Shown: in pieces, positions 1 through 12,047 of the stretch
Numbering within the stretch: position 1 is the stretch's first letter
Layout of the letters: the number at the start of each line of letters is the position of its first letter
NCBI GenBank assembly: GCA_027924585.1
Contig: BSBM01000321.1
Coordinates: 1,377,001-1,441,000, forward strand
Direction: 5' to 3'
From: Larix kaempferi
Lineage: Eukaryota > Streptophyta > Pinopsida > Pinales > Pinaceae
Length of the DNA stretch: 64,000 bases
The notes under the pieces: generated by a model
What the model was told of the DNA's origin: nothing
Seen by the model: the letters and a program-made list of their open reading frames with translations, nothing else
The model's database searches: none
Translations under genes and position numbers: made by a program

Positions 1-1657
1 TTATTGGTTGTGAGTTGAAGATGAAAATTAAAATTAATCATAAAAATGCAAGGTTTTAATTAAATTCTAGACATTGGGAATAGCAATTATGAATTGTGAA
101 TTGGAAATATAAACTCATTAATTATTGAAATATTAATTGATTATAAACATTGTGGAGATTATTTATTAGTAGTGGATTGGAGTTGTAAATTGAATTAATT
201 ATGGAAATACAAAGTTTTAAATTAAATTTTAAACATGGGGTAGAACATCTAAATAGTTAAGAAATTGGAAAGGTAAAATCTAATTAACTATTGATATACA
301 ATTTCTTAGTTGGATTTTTAGTAGACTACTTATTAGTGGTTAAGTTAAGTATGTAATCTCTTTTAAAAAAAATCTAGACATTATCTTAAATATCGTGCTG
401 TTTAAACGAGTAATGAGAATTTCAGTATGGATGATTCTAGTAATTGTAGTGGAAGTAGATAATGTTCATATGTATACATAAGGGCATGTATATAGTGACA
501 TGCTAAAAAGAAAGGAATCAATATCGGATGAATTGGGATTGAAAAATGAATGTTTAATTGAAATTTAGATAACATCTAATTACTAAGGAGATAAGTATAT
601 CTTCGTGGAAGAAGAAAGGAAATTTAAGTATAAATTTTTAATTGGAATTTAGATGTTGTGTTAGATATATGATAGTACTTTAAAATAATCATAATAATAA
701 TAATAATACGGTTCAAAATTGTAATTTATACAAGTTTCCTTGCAATATACATGGTAAATGGTATAAATTTACTTAGGTTATGTTCTTCTCATTGCAATAT
801 AAAATGATTATATGAAATCTCTAAATTATATATAAATTAATGTTTTATATAATTTAATTAATGTTTGTATGATTAAATAATATAATGGGATATATAGAAA
901 TTGATGTTTTATGTAATTTGATTAAGGTTTATATAATTAAATTATTTAATGGGATATGTTTTTGCATTATATATGGTTAGACAATGTTTAATGATTTCAA
1001 TATACATTTAGTTTAAATTATATATGAATTAAAAAAAAAAACATTAAAGGTATTGAACATACATTTTAAAGAGCGTATTTTGAAGAGTGTTCACGGAAGG
1101 AATCCAATATAAGAATTGGGCATGTAAATTGGTAGGCACTGAAAGGTTTGAAAGTAATAATGATATGAATAGGTAAATAATTGTGACAAGGTAAGCAAAG
1201 ATAAAGTAAAGTAGGCCAAAGACAATATGTTTTAAATGACACCTCATTACCATAAGAGTGTTCGTGATAGAAAGAGTAGTACAAAAGGAAGAGGATCCTA
1301 TATGTAGGATTCACCCTATTTGGATTGAGCATATATTATACAAGGAATTAATGAGATTGATAAATAGTGACCTATAAATTTTGATGTCACTTCATTGCAT
1401 AGACATCATCCACTATGTTGTTCTGAGTGTTGATAATTGAAGGGAGGTGATTGTATGATGTTTTCTTGTAGGGTAGTCTATACTTAATGCCAAACAAATA
1501 AGAGTTCTAGTAGGAATCAAATATAGTTGGTTTCAATCGATAATGATTCATAAATAATGAAATAAGAATCTAATTAATAGTTAGATGAATGGGTAGAAAT
1601 GAATGATAATTCTTTACCAAATTTTAATAAAACCAAGGACCTAGAGAGGTCCTTACA
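1..1657 (+). repeat. Right part of a gypsy-like LTR (5' side)
   Basis: This AT-rich stretch has no convincing reading frame. It ends in TCCTTACA at 1657, preceded by an inverted repeat AAGGACC...GGTCCTT (1635-1655), and is followed at once by a primer-binding-site-like sequence. The same ending, hairpin included, occurs at 12047, so this is read as the right part of an LTR whose start lies before the window. Apart from the last 45 bases I could not align it convincingly with the other LTR, so the two may come from different copies or related families. The minus-strand frames near 1044-1332 look like chance. Confidence 0.5.
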
Positions 1658-1659
1658 CT

Positions 1660-1670
1660 TGGTATCAACC
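1660..1670 (+). other. Primer binding site, initiator Met tRNA type
   Basis: TGGTATCAACC starts two bases after the LTR end. Plant LTR retrotransposons primed by initiator methionine tRNA carry TGGTATCAGAGC here. The first eight bases match and the rest has drifted. Confidence 0.55.
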
Positions 1671-2726
1671 TAAACATCAATGGAAATCATGTTACGATGA
1701 CTAGATAGGAGTAGTGGTGACAAGAGCAAAGCCATGGTAGGATGTATGTGAATTGGGGGTAAATTGTATTGAATATAATAAAGACCCTAGGTGAAGGTTG
1801 AGGGCTATGTAAAACTTAACCAAGTATCTAGAAAGCATGTTAAAGAATCGCCTAAGGAAGTTACAATAAGATGGTGTGCTTGGTGCAATAACACACTTCC
1901 CAAATTAAAACTTTGATCAAATTACAAGCATACACACATAATTCTTAGGTACATGTAAATCCTTGCTAAGTGTTGCGTAAAGGATATGATGAGTATGTGT
2001 GCCTAATGCCTAGCCATATGGGTTATATGCATCATATACAAATGATTTTTGTATGCCCAACGAAAGCATGTTATTTACCTTGTGAGCATAGATAAATATA
2101 CAATTGTACAAAGAATGTTTATAATCATGATAGCTTGAAACTTGTAATGAGCATGAGGGGATAGTATTTTAGAAGAAGGTCACCATATCTAAGTTAAAAC
2201 TGTAAGACAAAATGGTGTATTGCAAAACTCTTGGGTTAGAGTTCTTAAAGGTGTTGCGAACTAGTATGTATTTAACCATTAACAATAACATGTTGAAAAA
2301 TGGTTAGCTAAATATGTGAATTAAAAAAAAAAAAATTAATAAAAAAAACATAATAATAATAATAATAAAATAAATAAATAAATAAAATAAAACTTATATT
2401 TAAAGACTTATGTGTTCCTAAATTCACAATGTGGAATAGTATGAACAGTTTCAACACGGGTATAACGTTGTGTAAATAAATGCATTAAGGATCCTTGAGT
2501 TGTTAAGAGCAACTTCCTAAAACCACATTTCAAATATTTATAGAAACATCTCCTATGTGATAAAATGAGTAAAGTTTAGGGGATATTGACTGATCAACTT
2601 ATTGTCTAGTGAGACTAGTATAAGTAATATCCTAGTAAGGGGACACAATGTATTGCATCATGCTTTTCTTGATGATTGTGAATGATCTCATAACTTCGGG
2701 ACAAATTTTCTTGAAGGATGGGTGTA
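1671..2726 (+). mobile_element. Coding-depleted interior of an LTR retrotransposon
   Basis: About 1 kb lies between the primer-binding site and the next LTR start. No gag, protease, RT or integrase motif is visible in any frame. An A-rich, AATAAT-type low-complexity tract sits at 2321-2392. The last bases (2699-2726, GGGACAAATTTTCTTGAAGG and a purine stretch) resemble the 3' end of a gypsy interior, where a frame like this precedes the polypurine tract and LTR. The element is either a deletion derivative or a non-autonomous form. Confidence 0.45.
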
Positions 2727-4130
2727 TGTAATGCCTCATTTTGACCTTATTATCTGAACTATCATTATATGTTGTATTTGCTTACTATTGTGAGACTTTG
2801 TCAGTTTGATGACACTATGGACATATGGTTTTAGTATTTTTCCGAGATATATATATATGTGTGTGATGTTAATGTTATGAATTAGATTCATGTTTTGAAT
2901 ATGTCTCTAACATGCAAATTTACGAAATAATGGGGACGTGGATACCGAGTTAAAAGTTATATGCTGAATGGATAGACATGATACCAGGTGCATGGTACAT
3001 AGAAATTCTTTGCATTATTGGTCCTTAGCAATGAAATGTGTATGAATGTCAATGATTGCACGATATTCTCGATCGTATGTTTGGAGACTAACCTACATTT
3101 AAAAGGGATAAGTGGTAGCTGTACCCTATGAGGTGGGAGTACCTTGGGGACATGGACTCTAAAAGATAAATGGTATGCAAGTGATGCATTATTTTATATA
3201 TGAGTATTGGTTTATTATCATGATGTGTGGGCAGGTGCTGGGTTTCAGGAAACTCAACTGCCCAAACTGGTTATTTGATGACGAAATCCCTAAGAACAAC
3301 AATAGCAATACAATATGACTATGAAGGGTGTTGACCCTTGTTCCATAGGAGGGGTGGAGGCATTACCCACCATTTATCCTCCGAAACCCGGAGTCATGGG
3401 AGGGTTTCTCTATAGCGCACTCCCCAAGGTGTGTGATGATGACTAGTGCGTTCTTGTTGGGGAAGCTTGGTCGATGTAGTCGACACTTCCACTTACGGGT
3501 TCTAACTTGAGCCGGTCATGGCGTGAAACTTTAGGGTAGTCCAACAGAGGAAGGATAGGATGTGGAAGTTAGTTGTGAATTAGGTAGAAAGAGGTAGGTA
3601 GATAGGAATGTTGTGGAAGTTTAAAGGGAAACATAATTTACTGTGTGTGTGTACTAAAAAACCTCTGCTTGATTCATGTGTCGCAATTCAGTATGTTATG
3701 TTGTTTTGTATATTATTATGATTTGAGTTAGTAAAACAATTTGGATTTTTGTATGTGTGTTAAAACTCTTCCTTTCCTCATGTATGATAAACTTAGTATA
3801 CCATGTAGTTGATGTTGTGTTATTAGGACTAGTTAGTAATTATTGTTAAAAGATGTGATTACAGAATTGTTTCTTTCATGGTTGCTTGTGATAAATAAGA
3901 GTTATGCATTAGAGGTTCAACATGCTATTATTAGTACACACACAGACTATGTAAGTACTAGCTACACTTACATACATTGTGTGCATACGCTAGTATTATT
4001 CAAATATAGATTTATTATTTAGTAACATGATTAATTATATTATAATTATTTGTATTGAGGTTATTGGGTTAACTATACATTAATTTATAACTAAAAGTGT
4101 ATTTTATTTAAATATTCATTTTGCTTATTT

Positions 4131-4142
4131 AGATGCATTTAA
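4131..4142 (+). repeat. LINE target site duplication, left
   Basis: AGATGCATTTAA is repeated exactly at 10948-10959, directly after the LINE poly-A tail. Confidence 0.8.
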
Positions 4143-4518
4143 GACAAATTACAAATATGGGCTCATAAATATACCCATGCAAGGTGCCCTTTCATAAGAG
4201 GTGTGACCTTTCGACAATAAGGTGTTTCTTCATTACATATTCGATTATTGAACAAGGGGAGAGGGCGATGGACGGTGAGCAGACCCATGATGGGATAGGG
4301 AGGGCCATCCCTGTCAGGGTACGGCCCTGTTCAGGCCTCTGATGGTTACTGGTGCCTGGAGAGTAATGATTATGGCACGTTTTTTTCAGGCCTGTTTGGG
4401 GTTTTTTCTTTTTGTATGTCAGGAGTGCAGCTGGGGTTTTTTTTCTCTAGGGTTTGGAGCTATACTGTTCAGGTCAAGGTGACTGATACGGGCTAGCTGA
4501 GTTTTTTACTCTACTGCT

Positions 4519-6479
4519 ATGGAAGATCAGGAGATTATTGACTATTCAAGTGACAGGATGGAAGGGGTGGATATCTGGGAGGTGCCAGGTGGCAAGGTGC
4601 TGGAGGACTTGGTGGATTATCTGTTGCTGGGACCTGAACTGCTTCAGGCGGTGGGATTGGAGCAGGGGACCTCGTTTTCTCGATTCTCCCCGTCTGATTA
4701 CATCATCTCGCCGGAGCAGGTAATCAATGATCCCCAGGCGGTGCCGGAAGTAGATCAGCCGGTAGATCTGTTAAGAAGTACAAGCTGGAGGGATGCGGGG
4801 GTTTTCTTCTCGCGAGCTCTTGGGTTTCCGGCTGGCCCGGTACAGGGCGGTTTTGTGGAGGTAGCAGGTTTTGACCGCGTTGCGGCGGAAGGGGTGGCGA
4901 GTCAGGTTCTTCAGGGCAGCGGTTCGAGGGGAAGCGCCTCGGAGGAGGACAGAAGGGTTTCTCTGGGGGTTGCAGAACACAGAGGTTGCAGATTGCCTGT
5001 GAGAGGGTGTGGCCAGGGGAAGGAGGCGTCTGGGGGTGGAGTTGGACCAAAGGAGGGGGGGTTGGACTGGTGAAGAGAAGGAGGAAAAGCTGGATCAAGG
5101 TCAAGCAAGTTAAAAACTATGCAGTGGGAGAGGATATAGCCTGTGGGAGCGTCATGCAGATGACCAAACTCACCCTCGTTGGTAGGGTAATGGGTCGACA
5201 TTTCTCAAGGAGGACGGTGGCGGACTGGGTGGAGGAGAATTGGAATGATTTCCTGGGGTATGCGCCTGCGGCGGTGATGTTAAACAGGGGGTGGTTTGCT
5301 TTCAAGTTCCAATCTGAAGAAGACCTGTGGAGGGTTTTGAACCTAAACTGGCAGCTAAATCATTCTTCGATGTTGTTGAATCCCTGGCACCCCATGTTTG
5401 ATGCCAGTCGGGAGAGGGTGGATGTTATCCCGATCTGGGTCCGCATGCCTGCTCTGCCTCTCCACTTTTGGGAACTGCATCACTTCAAACGGATTGGAGA
5501 TATACTGGGTACTTTTCTGGAGGCGGACCTCACATTCCCGGAGACTCTCGAACAAAAGGTCGCGCGCATTCTGGTCATTATCAATATCCGGGAGGGGTTG
5601 GCCGAACATATCAATCTGGACTGGGGGCCGGAGTTGATCCCACAAATCCTGGATTATGAGAATGTTCCGTTTCGATGCAGGCGCTGTCACGTATACGGGC
5701 ACCCGGTTTCTGAATGCAGCCTCCCCGATAGAAGGAACAGGGGGGGAAGGAAGACTCCTTCTAAGGATAGCGAGAGAAGCAGCTCGGAGAAAGTATCGGG
5801 CTCTTCAGATTTCATCCTCACTTCTTCGGATGATCCTGGTAGCGAGCCGGCGGGGGATGAGCCAGGTCAGACCTGTCCAGAGGTGGTAGAGACTGCGGGT
5901 GTTCAGATGGATTTGGTCCCGGTTCATCAGAGTGTTGAGGCTCCACAGGGAACTAACATCCCTGGTACTTCCACTTTCTCCTTTTCCCCTTCTGTAAATT
6001 TATTTTTGAACTCAGTTAATTTTCTGGGGCATGATTGGGTTGAGGGCCTTCGCAATCTATCCCTCTCGGGCTCTTCGGGCCCTCTTAACTCTCGGGATTG
6101 TCTTCACATCCTGGATGAGGAGGCTCCAGTCTTGAGTTGCCCGCCTCCTGTCTCTTCTGGGGAAGCGGTGGATGTTGGTTCTTTTACAATGGATGAATCC
6201 CCTACAGCCTTGGTTGATCCTGATCCTAGGGAGTCTCCAGAAGAGGCCTATCACTCTCCATCTGAATCACAGGATTCGGGGTACTTCCTTCGATCTGGCA
6301 AGAAAGCCTGTTCTTTTGGGTTGGGGAAAGGTACTTCTCCTGTTCGAAAGGGGAGGGGAAGAAAGTCACATTTGCACAAGGCTCAATCTAGGGATAAGAT
6401 GGACCTCCGGGAAGGAAAACAACTTTCGATTGAAAAGGCACTTAGAGCGGTGGATGCCATGAAGAAAGGGCGTTCATGA
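4519..6479 (+). pseudogene. LINE ORF1 protein (DUF4283 domain plus CCHC knuckle), frameshifted
   Basis: ORF1 proteins of plant L1 elements bind the element RNA. The first part is read in one frame from ATG 4519, giving an acidic start MEDQEIIDY and ending at a stop at 5071-5073. The second part is in another frame, open from before 4986 to the stop at 6477-6479. It holds the DUF4283-like region (about 5155-5660) and a C-x2-C-x4-H-x4-C zinc knuckle (5676-5717), followed by a Ser/Pro-rich acidic stretch and a basic tail. The two frames overlap at 4986-5073, where a run of seven G (about 5055) is a likely indel site. The stop overlaps the ORF2 start as ATGA. The domain assignment is strong. Where the frames joined is inferred. 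Confidence 0.8.
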
Positions 6480-9400
6480 AGATCATGTCTTTCAATTGTC
6501 GGGGTCTGGCTGGGCCAAACAAGAAATCAGCCTTCAGAAGGGTGCTTACTCTTGAACACCCGGATGTGATCTTGCTACAAGAGACTTTAGGTTTAGGTGA
6601 TGTTGTAAAGGAACGTTTGGAGAGTTGGTTGCCAGGCTGGGTCTTTATCACCTTGGATGTGAAGGGTTGCTCAGGGGGACTGGCTGTGGGTTGGAAAACT
6701 TGTAATTTGAAGCTGGTGAACTCGTGGGGGATGGATTCTGTTCTTTGTGTTGAAGTGCTGTCGGTGGATTTGGGGATCACTGTGAAGGTGGTAAATGTTT
6801 ATGGACCGTATCAGAATCGCATCCCCTTCTGGGATTCTCTGTTCGGTAATCCCCTTCTGAATGATGACTCTCTGATCTTAGGGGGGGATTTAAATTTTTC
6901 TTTGGGACATTCCGAGGTTTGGGGTCCACATGCTCATGTGGATTCTCTGGCAGGTTACTTTGTTCAGAAGCTTGTGGCGAAGGGTCTACTAGAGATAGAA
7001 CCTATTAAGCTGAAGCCGACCTGGAGGAACAACCACAGTGGGGACTCTAGGGTGGAAAAAAGGATCGATCGCTTTCTGGTGGCTGAACAGCTGGTGGACA
7101 GTTTTTTTCAAGTTCGGCAGTGGGTTGGCAGTGGTGGTATCTCGGATCATTTTCCTATTTTCTTCAAGATTCGAAAAGGCCCGATAAATCCTCCGAGCTC
7201 TATGAAATTCAATAAAGTTTGGTTACAGGATGAATCTTTCAAAAACCTCTTCATTTCTAACTGGACTCCTTTTGATGGGGATTCTGATAGAACTGCAGCC
7301 TTCCAGTTTGCTGATAATATTAAGAAGATGAAAAGGGTGATTAAAGAGTGGTCTATTGCTAAGAAATGTAGGGAAGATGCAGATCTGAAACAGGTGGAGG
7401 AAGAACTGTTAGGGATCTATGAAGGTGATGGGGGAGGTTTGACCTCACAAGAATCCAACGATTACTTAACAAGATTGGAAGGCGGGAGGAACACCCTTTT
7501 AAGTGAGAAGGAGGAGACCTGGAGATTGAAAAGCAGAGCGATCTGGTTGGAGTGTGGGGATGATAACACAAAATTCTTCCATGCTTATGCCAGAGGGAGG
7601 AAAGCAGCTAATACCATATGGAGTCTACAGGATGACGGTGGCAATACTCATTACAATTTTGATGACAAGGCTAGATGTGGGGTCGAACACTTTAAGCATT
7701 TGTTTCGGGCCCCAAATCAGGCCACCTTAGCTGAGGTGATCAGAGTGGCTCAGATGTTCCCTAGGTTTGTGGATGAAGAAGGAAATAGGGATCTGATGAA
7801 GGAAATCTCTGAGGAGGAGCTCAAGGAGGTCCTTGGAAGCTGTCAAAAAGACAAGAGCCCTGGACCTGACGGGTGGTCGATAGAATTTTTTCTAGACCTT
7901 TATGAATTTTTTGGGACCGACCTTATGGCTGTTATTGAAGACTCCAGAGCCTCGGGAAGAATTCCGGCTAGTTTCAACTCCACCTTCATTGCTCTCATTC
8001 CGAAGTCGGATAATGCACTGTCCCTCAGTAATTTCAGGCCTATCTCACTGTGCAATTGCATTTATAAGATTATCTCTAAAGTAATTGCAAGAAGACTGAA
8101 AAGGATCCTTTCAAAAAATATCTCTACTGAACAGTTTGGATTTCTGGAGGGTCGACAAATCCATGAGGCCATTGGGGTGGCACAGGAAGGGATGCATAGC
8201 CTAAAAACGAAGAATCTGAAGGGAGCCATTTTAAAAATTGACCTTTCTAAGGCATATGATAAAGTCAGTTGGCTGTATCTCCGAATGCTTCTAACACACC
8301 TGGGTTTTGGTATTGACTTTATAAGATGGGTTATGTCTTGTATTTCTACTGTTTCTTTTTCAGTTTTGATTAATGGAGCGGCCTCTCCTTTTTTTCATGC
8401 AGAACGGGGACTCAGGCAAGGATGTCCCTTATCCTCGCTCCTGTTTCTACTGGTGGCTGAAGGCTTAAGTAGGGCCATTACTGAGGCAAAATCTGGAGGG
8501 TTTTTTCAGGGGATTCAGGTGGCTCCAAATCTGTACATTACACATTTTCTCTTCGTGGATGATGTATTGATCTTCTGCTCTGGGTGTAGAAGGGAAACCC
8601 GAGCCCTCAAAGAGATTCTGGATTTGTTTTCACAAGCCACAGGTATGGAGATAAATGTTGGGAAGTCTACCTTGTCTACACACATGCTGAGACCAGAAGA
8701 GGAGGCTGAACTCACAAGTTTCTTTCCATTCAACACCTCGGGAATAGATGAGGGATTGAAATATCTTGGGTTTTCTTTAAAAGCAAATATGTACCTGAAG
8801 CGGGACTGGGCTTGGTTGATAGGGAAAGTGGAGAAGAGATTGAAGGTTTGGAGCCACAAGTGGCTGTCACGGGCAGGCAGGCTGGTCCTCGTCAAAGCAG
8901 TGCTGGAAGCAATTCCAGTCTTTTGGATGTCCTTGGCCTGGATACCAAAAGGAATTCTGGAAAGTATCAGAAGGATTTGTTTTAGGTTTTTGTGGAGTGG
9001 CATGAAGGATGAAAAGGTTACCCCCTGGGTTAACTAGAAAAGAATTGCAGTCCCAAAGGGACTGGGGGGATGGGGGCTTAAGAACATTTTTCTGTTCTCG
9101 AAGGCACTGGAAGCTAAGGGGGGTTGGCGTTTGGTGAAGACTTTTAGTCTCTGGTCCAGAGTTATCAAACAGAAATACCTACCCGAGGAAAGTATTGAAG
9201 ATTGGATCAGGAATCCTCGGAAGTTACATTCTGGGGGATCGATGATTTGGAAAGCTATGGTTAAGTCTTTTCATCTTATTGAATCCAAACTTGCTTGGAA
9301 TGTTGGAAATGGGGAGAAGCTGGTGGTTGGCAGGGATCCCTGGATGGGCTGTGAACAAGAACATATCTTGCCTGGGTTTGTTGTTGAGGCTATGAGGAGA

Positions 9401-10618
9401 AGAGGGATTTGGACATTAAATCAGTTGGCTGACCCGAGACCCGAGGAGGAGTGGTTTCAGCGGTGGAGAAGGGCAAACAATTTGGGGCTAGGGGAACAGG
9501 AGAAGGCCTACTTGGAGGTTTATATCAGAATTTTGGAGTGATCAAACATAGTGCTGTCTGAAGAGGAGGATACTTTGGTTTGGGAGGCGGATCTAGAAGG
9601 AAATTACACTCCAAAGGCTGGTTATATTGTGTTAAGTTATGAGGCAGAGCAGAGGGAGGAAGTCTGGTGGTGGAAAAAACTTTGGAAGTTAAAATGCCCA
9701 GCAAAAGCAAAACTCTTTATGTGGTGTGCTTTAGAGAATAGAGTACCTACATGGGACATCTTGCAAAAGCGATCCTTTCATGGGCCGGGCTGGTGTGTTT
9801 TATGCAAAAGGGCTCAGGAAACAGCTGCACACTTATTTCTTACTTGCACTTTCACTTCTGAGGTTTGGAAGGAGTGCTCAACTTTGGTAGGGTTCCCTTG
9901 CCAGTGGGTCGGGGTTTCGATAGAGGCAGCATGGGATGCTTGGTGGAGGAGGACCCCAAATAAGAATTCTAAATTCCTTCCGTTGCTTGTTATCTGGGGG
10001 ATATGGCTGGCCCGGAATAATGCTATCTTCAAAGATAAACCATGCCTCCCAGAGATAACAGCAGCCCAATCGGTTGGCATCTTCAAATCTCTTCCTGAAC
10101 ACCTGAGGGCGACAAAACAAAGAGAAATTCTAGAAGTGGAGATAGACCACTCTAGGCCTTGGGCGTTTTTTGATGGGGCTTCGCAGAACAATATGTGTGG
10201 GGGCGGAGATGTTCTTCATCTATCAGAGTCCCATTTTTTTACTATTTCCATGGGGCTGGGGGATGGCACAAACAATTTTGCGGAATTGATGAGCTTAAAA
10301 CTTCTTCTAATTTTTGCTTTAGAGAAAGGATGCACTTCGTTAAACTGCTTTGGTGACTCAATGAATGTTATAAATTGGATCAAACAGACACAGGAATGAA
10401 GAAATCTGAGATTGGTGAACCTTCTTTCATCCATTAGGTTGATCCTCCAGCGTTATGACATTTTTTCTTGCCGGCATGTATACAGGGAGAACAATAAAGA
10501 AGCGGACCTCGCTTCGAAGGAGGGGCTACAGAAAGCTGTCGGAACTTGGCATGTAAGAGAGACCGTTGATGGCAGATCACAGGGCTACTATCACAGGCCA
10601 TTTATTGAAGGCTTTTGA
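6476..10618 (+). pseudogene. LINE ORF2 polyprotein: endonuclease, reverse transcriptase, RNase H
   Basis: ORF2 nicks the target and copies the element RNA. The N-terminal exonuclease-endonuclease-phosphatase domain starts MKIMSFNCRG, with LGGDLNF and SDHFPI motifs (about residues 137 and 223). The RT shows DLSKAYDKVSW, GLRQGCPLSS and the active-site motif FVDD (about residue 693). A zinc-binding RT-associated domain follows (9680-9860), then RNase H with its acidic residues in FFDGAS, NNFAEL, GDSMN and NKEADLAS (10165-10515). The whole protein stays in one frame, interrupted by TAG at 9035 and TGA at 9539 and 10397. The first replaces a position that is usually Trp in the family. No frameshift is visible. 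The start ATG overlaps the ORF1 stop, which suggests coupled termination and re-initiation. Confidence 0.92.
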
Positions 10619-10948
10619 ACTACAGACTCAACTTTTTTTCATGAATCAACAACAGTTTTTTGGTTTTTTGATCACAGCATCATAACATGTTTTTTCTATT
10701 GTTTTTTTTCTCCGGGAAATATCAGAAACATATATCAGTTATATATTTTGAACTCTGCCTTTCGGGGCCGGTCATATTTGATGAAGCATCTTGTATGCAT
10801 TTATATGTAATCCGACAGAAGACATGACAGTCTCATCGTAGAACATATGAACTTGACAATTCGCTGTGAAAAGCAAATATATAGAATGTAATTTTGCTCT
10901 CCTAAGATGAATGAAGTTACGCTTTTTTTCTTTTGAAAAAAAAAAAAA
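10619..10948 (+). other. LINE 3' UTR and poly-A tail
   Basis: About 315 bases with no reading frame follow ORF2 and end in TTTTG and 13 A (10936-10948). The tail runs directly into the right-hand target duplication. Confidence 0.8.
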
Positions 10949-10959
10949 GATGCATTTAA
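10948..10959 (+). repeat. LINE target site duplication, right
   Basis: AGATGCATTTAA matches 4131-4142 exactly. Its first A is shared with the poly-A tail. Confidence 0.8.
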
Positions 10960-12047
10960 TTTTAATAATTATTGGGATTGAAATCGTAAGATATTAATTG
11001 CAATGTTTGAGCAAGGTTGAAACTATGCAAATTAAATTGATTGGATTGTTAGGTAAATGTCAATCAAAATTAAATGAATGGATATGGTTGTAATTTCAAT
11101 ATGAATATTTTAATCTTTTGTTTAAAGAGTGCAGTTGAAGTTATTCGAATGGATTCCATTATTGAGTAAAAGTCAATGGAATTAAATGAATGGATATGAC
11201 TGCTCATTAAAGTGATTATTTAATTGTTTTAATTGTTTTTAGAAAATGGTGCACTTGAAACTATTTAAGTTGACTAGACATATTATCCACAAAGGTACGT
11301 GAATGGATATGAGCATGATTATTTAAAAACTATTTCTTTTGGGGTAGTGGAGTACTCCTCCCAAGAAAGAGGCGGTGGGAAGTGCTTAAAAGGGGGAAGG
11401 AAAGATGAAGAAAGGGGATTTTTTTATTGGTTTTTTTTTTTTGGGGGGGGGGCGGGGGGCAGAACCATGAGAAGGAAAAAGGAAAAGGAGTTGTGAAAGG
11501 AAGTTGAAGCTGGGAACCCATGGGGGAAACTAGAAGGAGATTTGAACTAGAGGGGTAGTTGGATCTCAAGACCTGCTAGAATGTTGCTTATGTGTTTGTT
11601 GTTGTTCTTGGGGACTTCGGGCACGGAGGGCCAAGGAATATGGGTTCCTTGGAGCTAGGGAGTCGGCGAGACTATTCCTAGCTGGCTGGGTGGTAAATCT
11701 GTTTAGCGGTTGAGTTTCTTGAAGATATCTACATGGAGCTAGCTGGACAGACTACTATCCTAGGACAAACTTCTATCCTACAGGTATTTTACTTGTACTA
11801 AATTCAAGTTTTACATTTTGCAAATGCTATAAATTGTTGAAAATAAATATACTTGGAACTGATAATAGATGATGTTGTTTATATGTTTGATTTCTACCTT
11901 TATAAATGAAATTTATATCAGAAATAGAAAGATTAATTTTACGGGAATATTGAAGGAAACATATAGATTTGAAGAGAATAACAAGATCAAATTTCAAACT
12001 GCTATATTTACAGTAAATAAAACTAAGGACCAGGTGAGGTCCTTACA

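Larger units (their letters stand above)
4143..10948 (+). mobile_element. Plant L1-type LINE, nearly full length
   Basis: A 6.8-kb non-LTR retrotransposon carries a 5' UTR (4143-4518), an ORF1 with a nucleic-acid-binding domain and zinc knuckle, an ORF2 with endonuclease, RT, zinc-binding region and RNase H, a 3' UTR and a poly-A tail (10936-10948). It is flanked by a 12-bp exact target duplication, the mark of target-primed insertion. It inserted in sense orientation into the gypsy-like LTR. ORF1 has one frameshift and ORF2 three in-frame stops, so this copy cannot move by itself. The retained length and single ORF2 frame suggest a fairly young insertion. Confidence 0.9.
2727..12047 (+). repeat. 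Gypsy-like 3' LTR, split by a LINE
   Basis: The LTR starts TGTAATGCCTC at 2727 and ends TCCTTACA at 12047, giving the terminal inverted pair TGTAA/TTACA. Without the LINE (4143-10948 plus one target duplication) it is about 2.5 kb long. The second half (10960-12047) has no gene. It contains a G-rich low-complexity tract at about 11441-11459. The final inverted repeat AAGGACC...GGTCCTT (12025-12045) matches the one at 1635-1655. The base after the LTR end is already CACTA transposase coding sequence. Confidence 0.55.

Noticed and set aside
4724-5201. Minus-strand frames of 69-126 codons opposite LINE ORF1
   Set aside because: They are Pro/Ser-rich shadows of the GC-rich ORF1 coding strand.
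11299-11569. Frames over the G-rich tract at 11441-11459
   Set aside because: Low-complexity translation of poly-G/T sequence on both strands.
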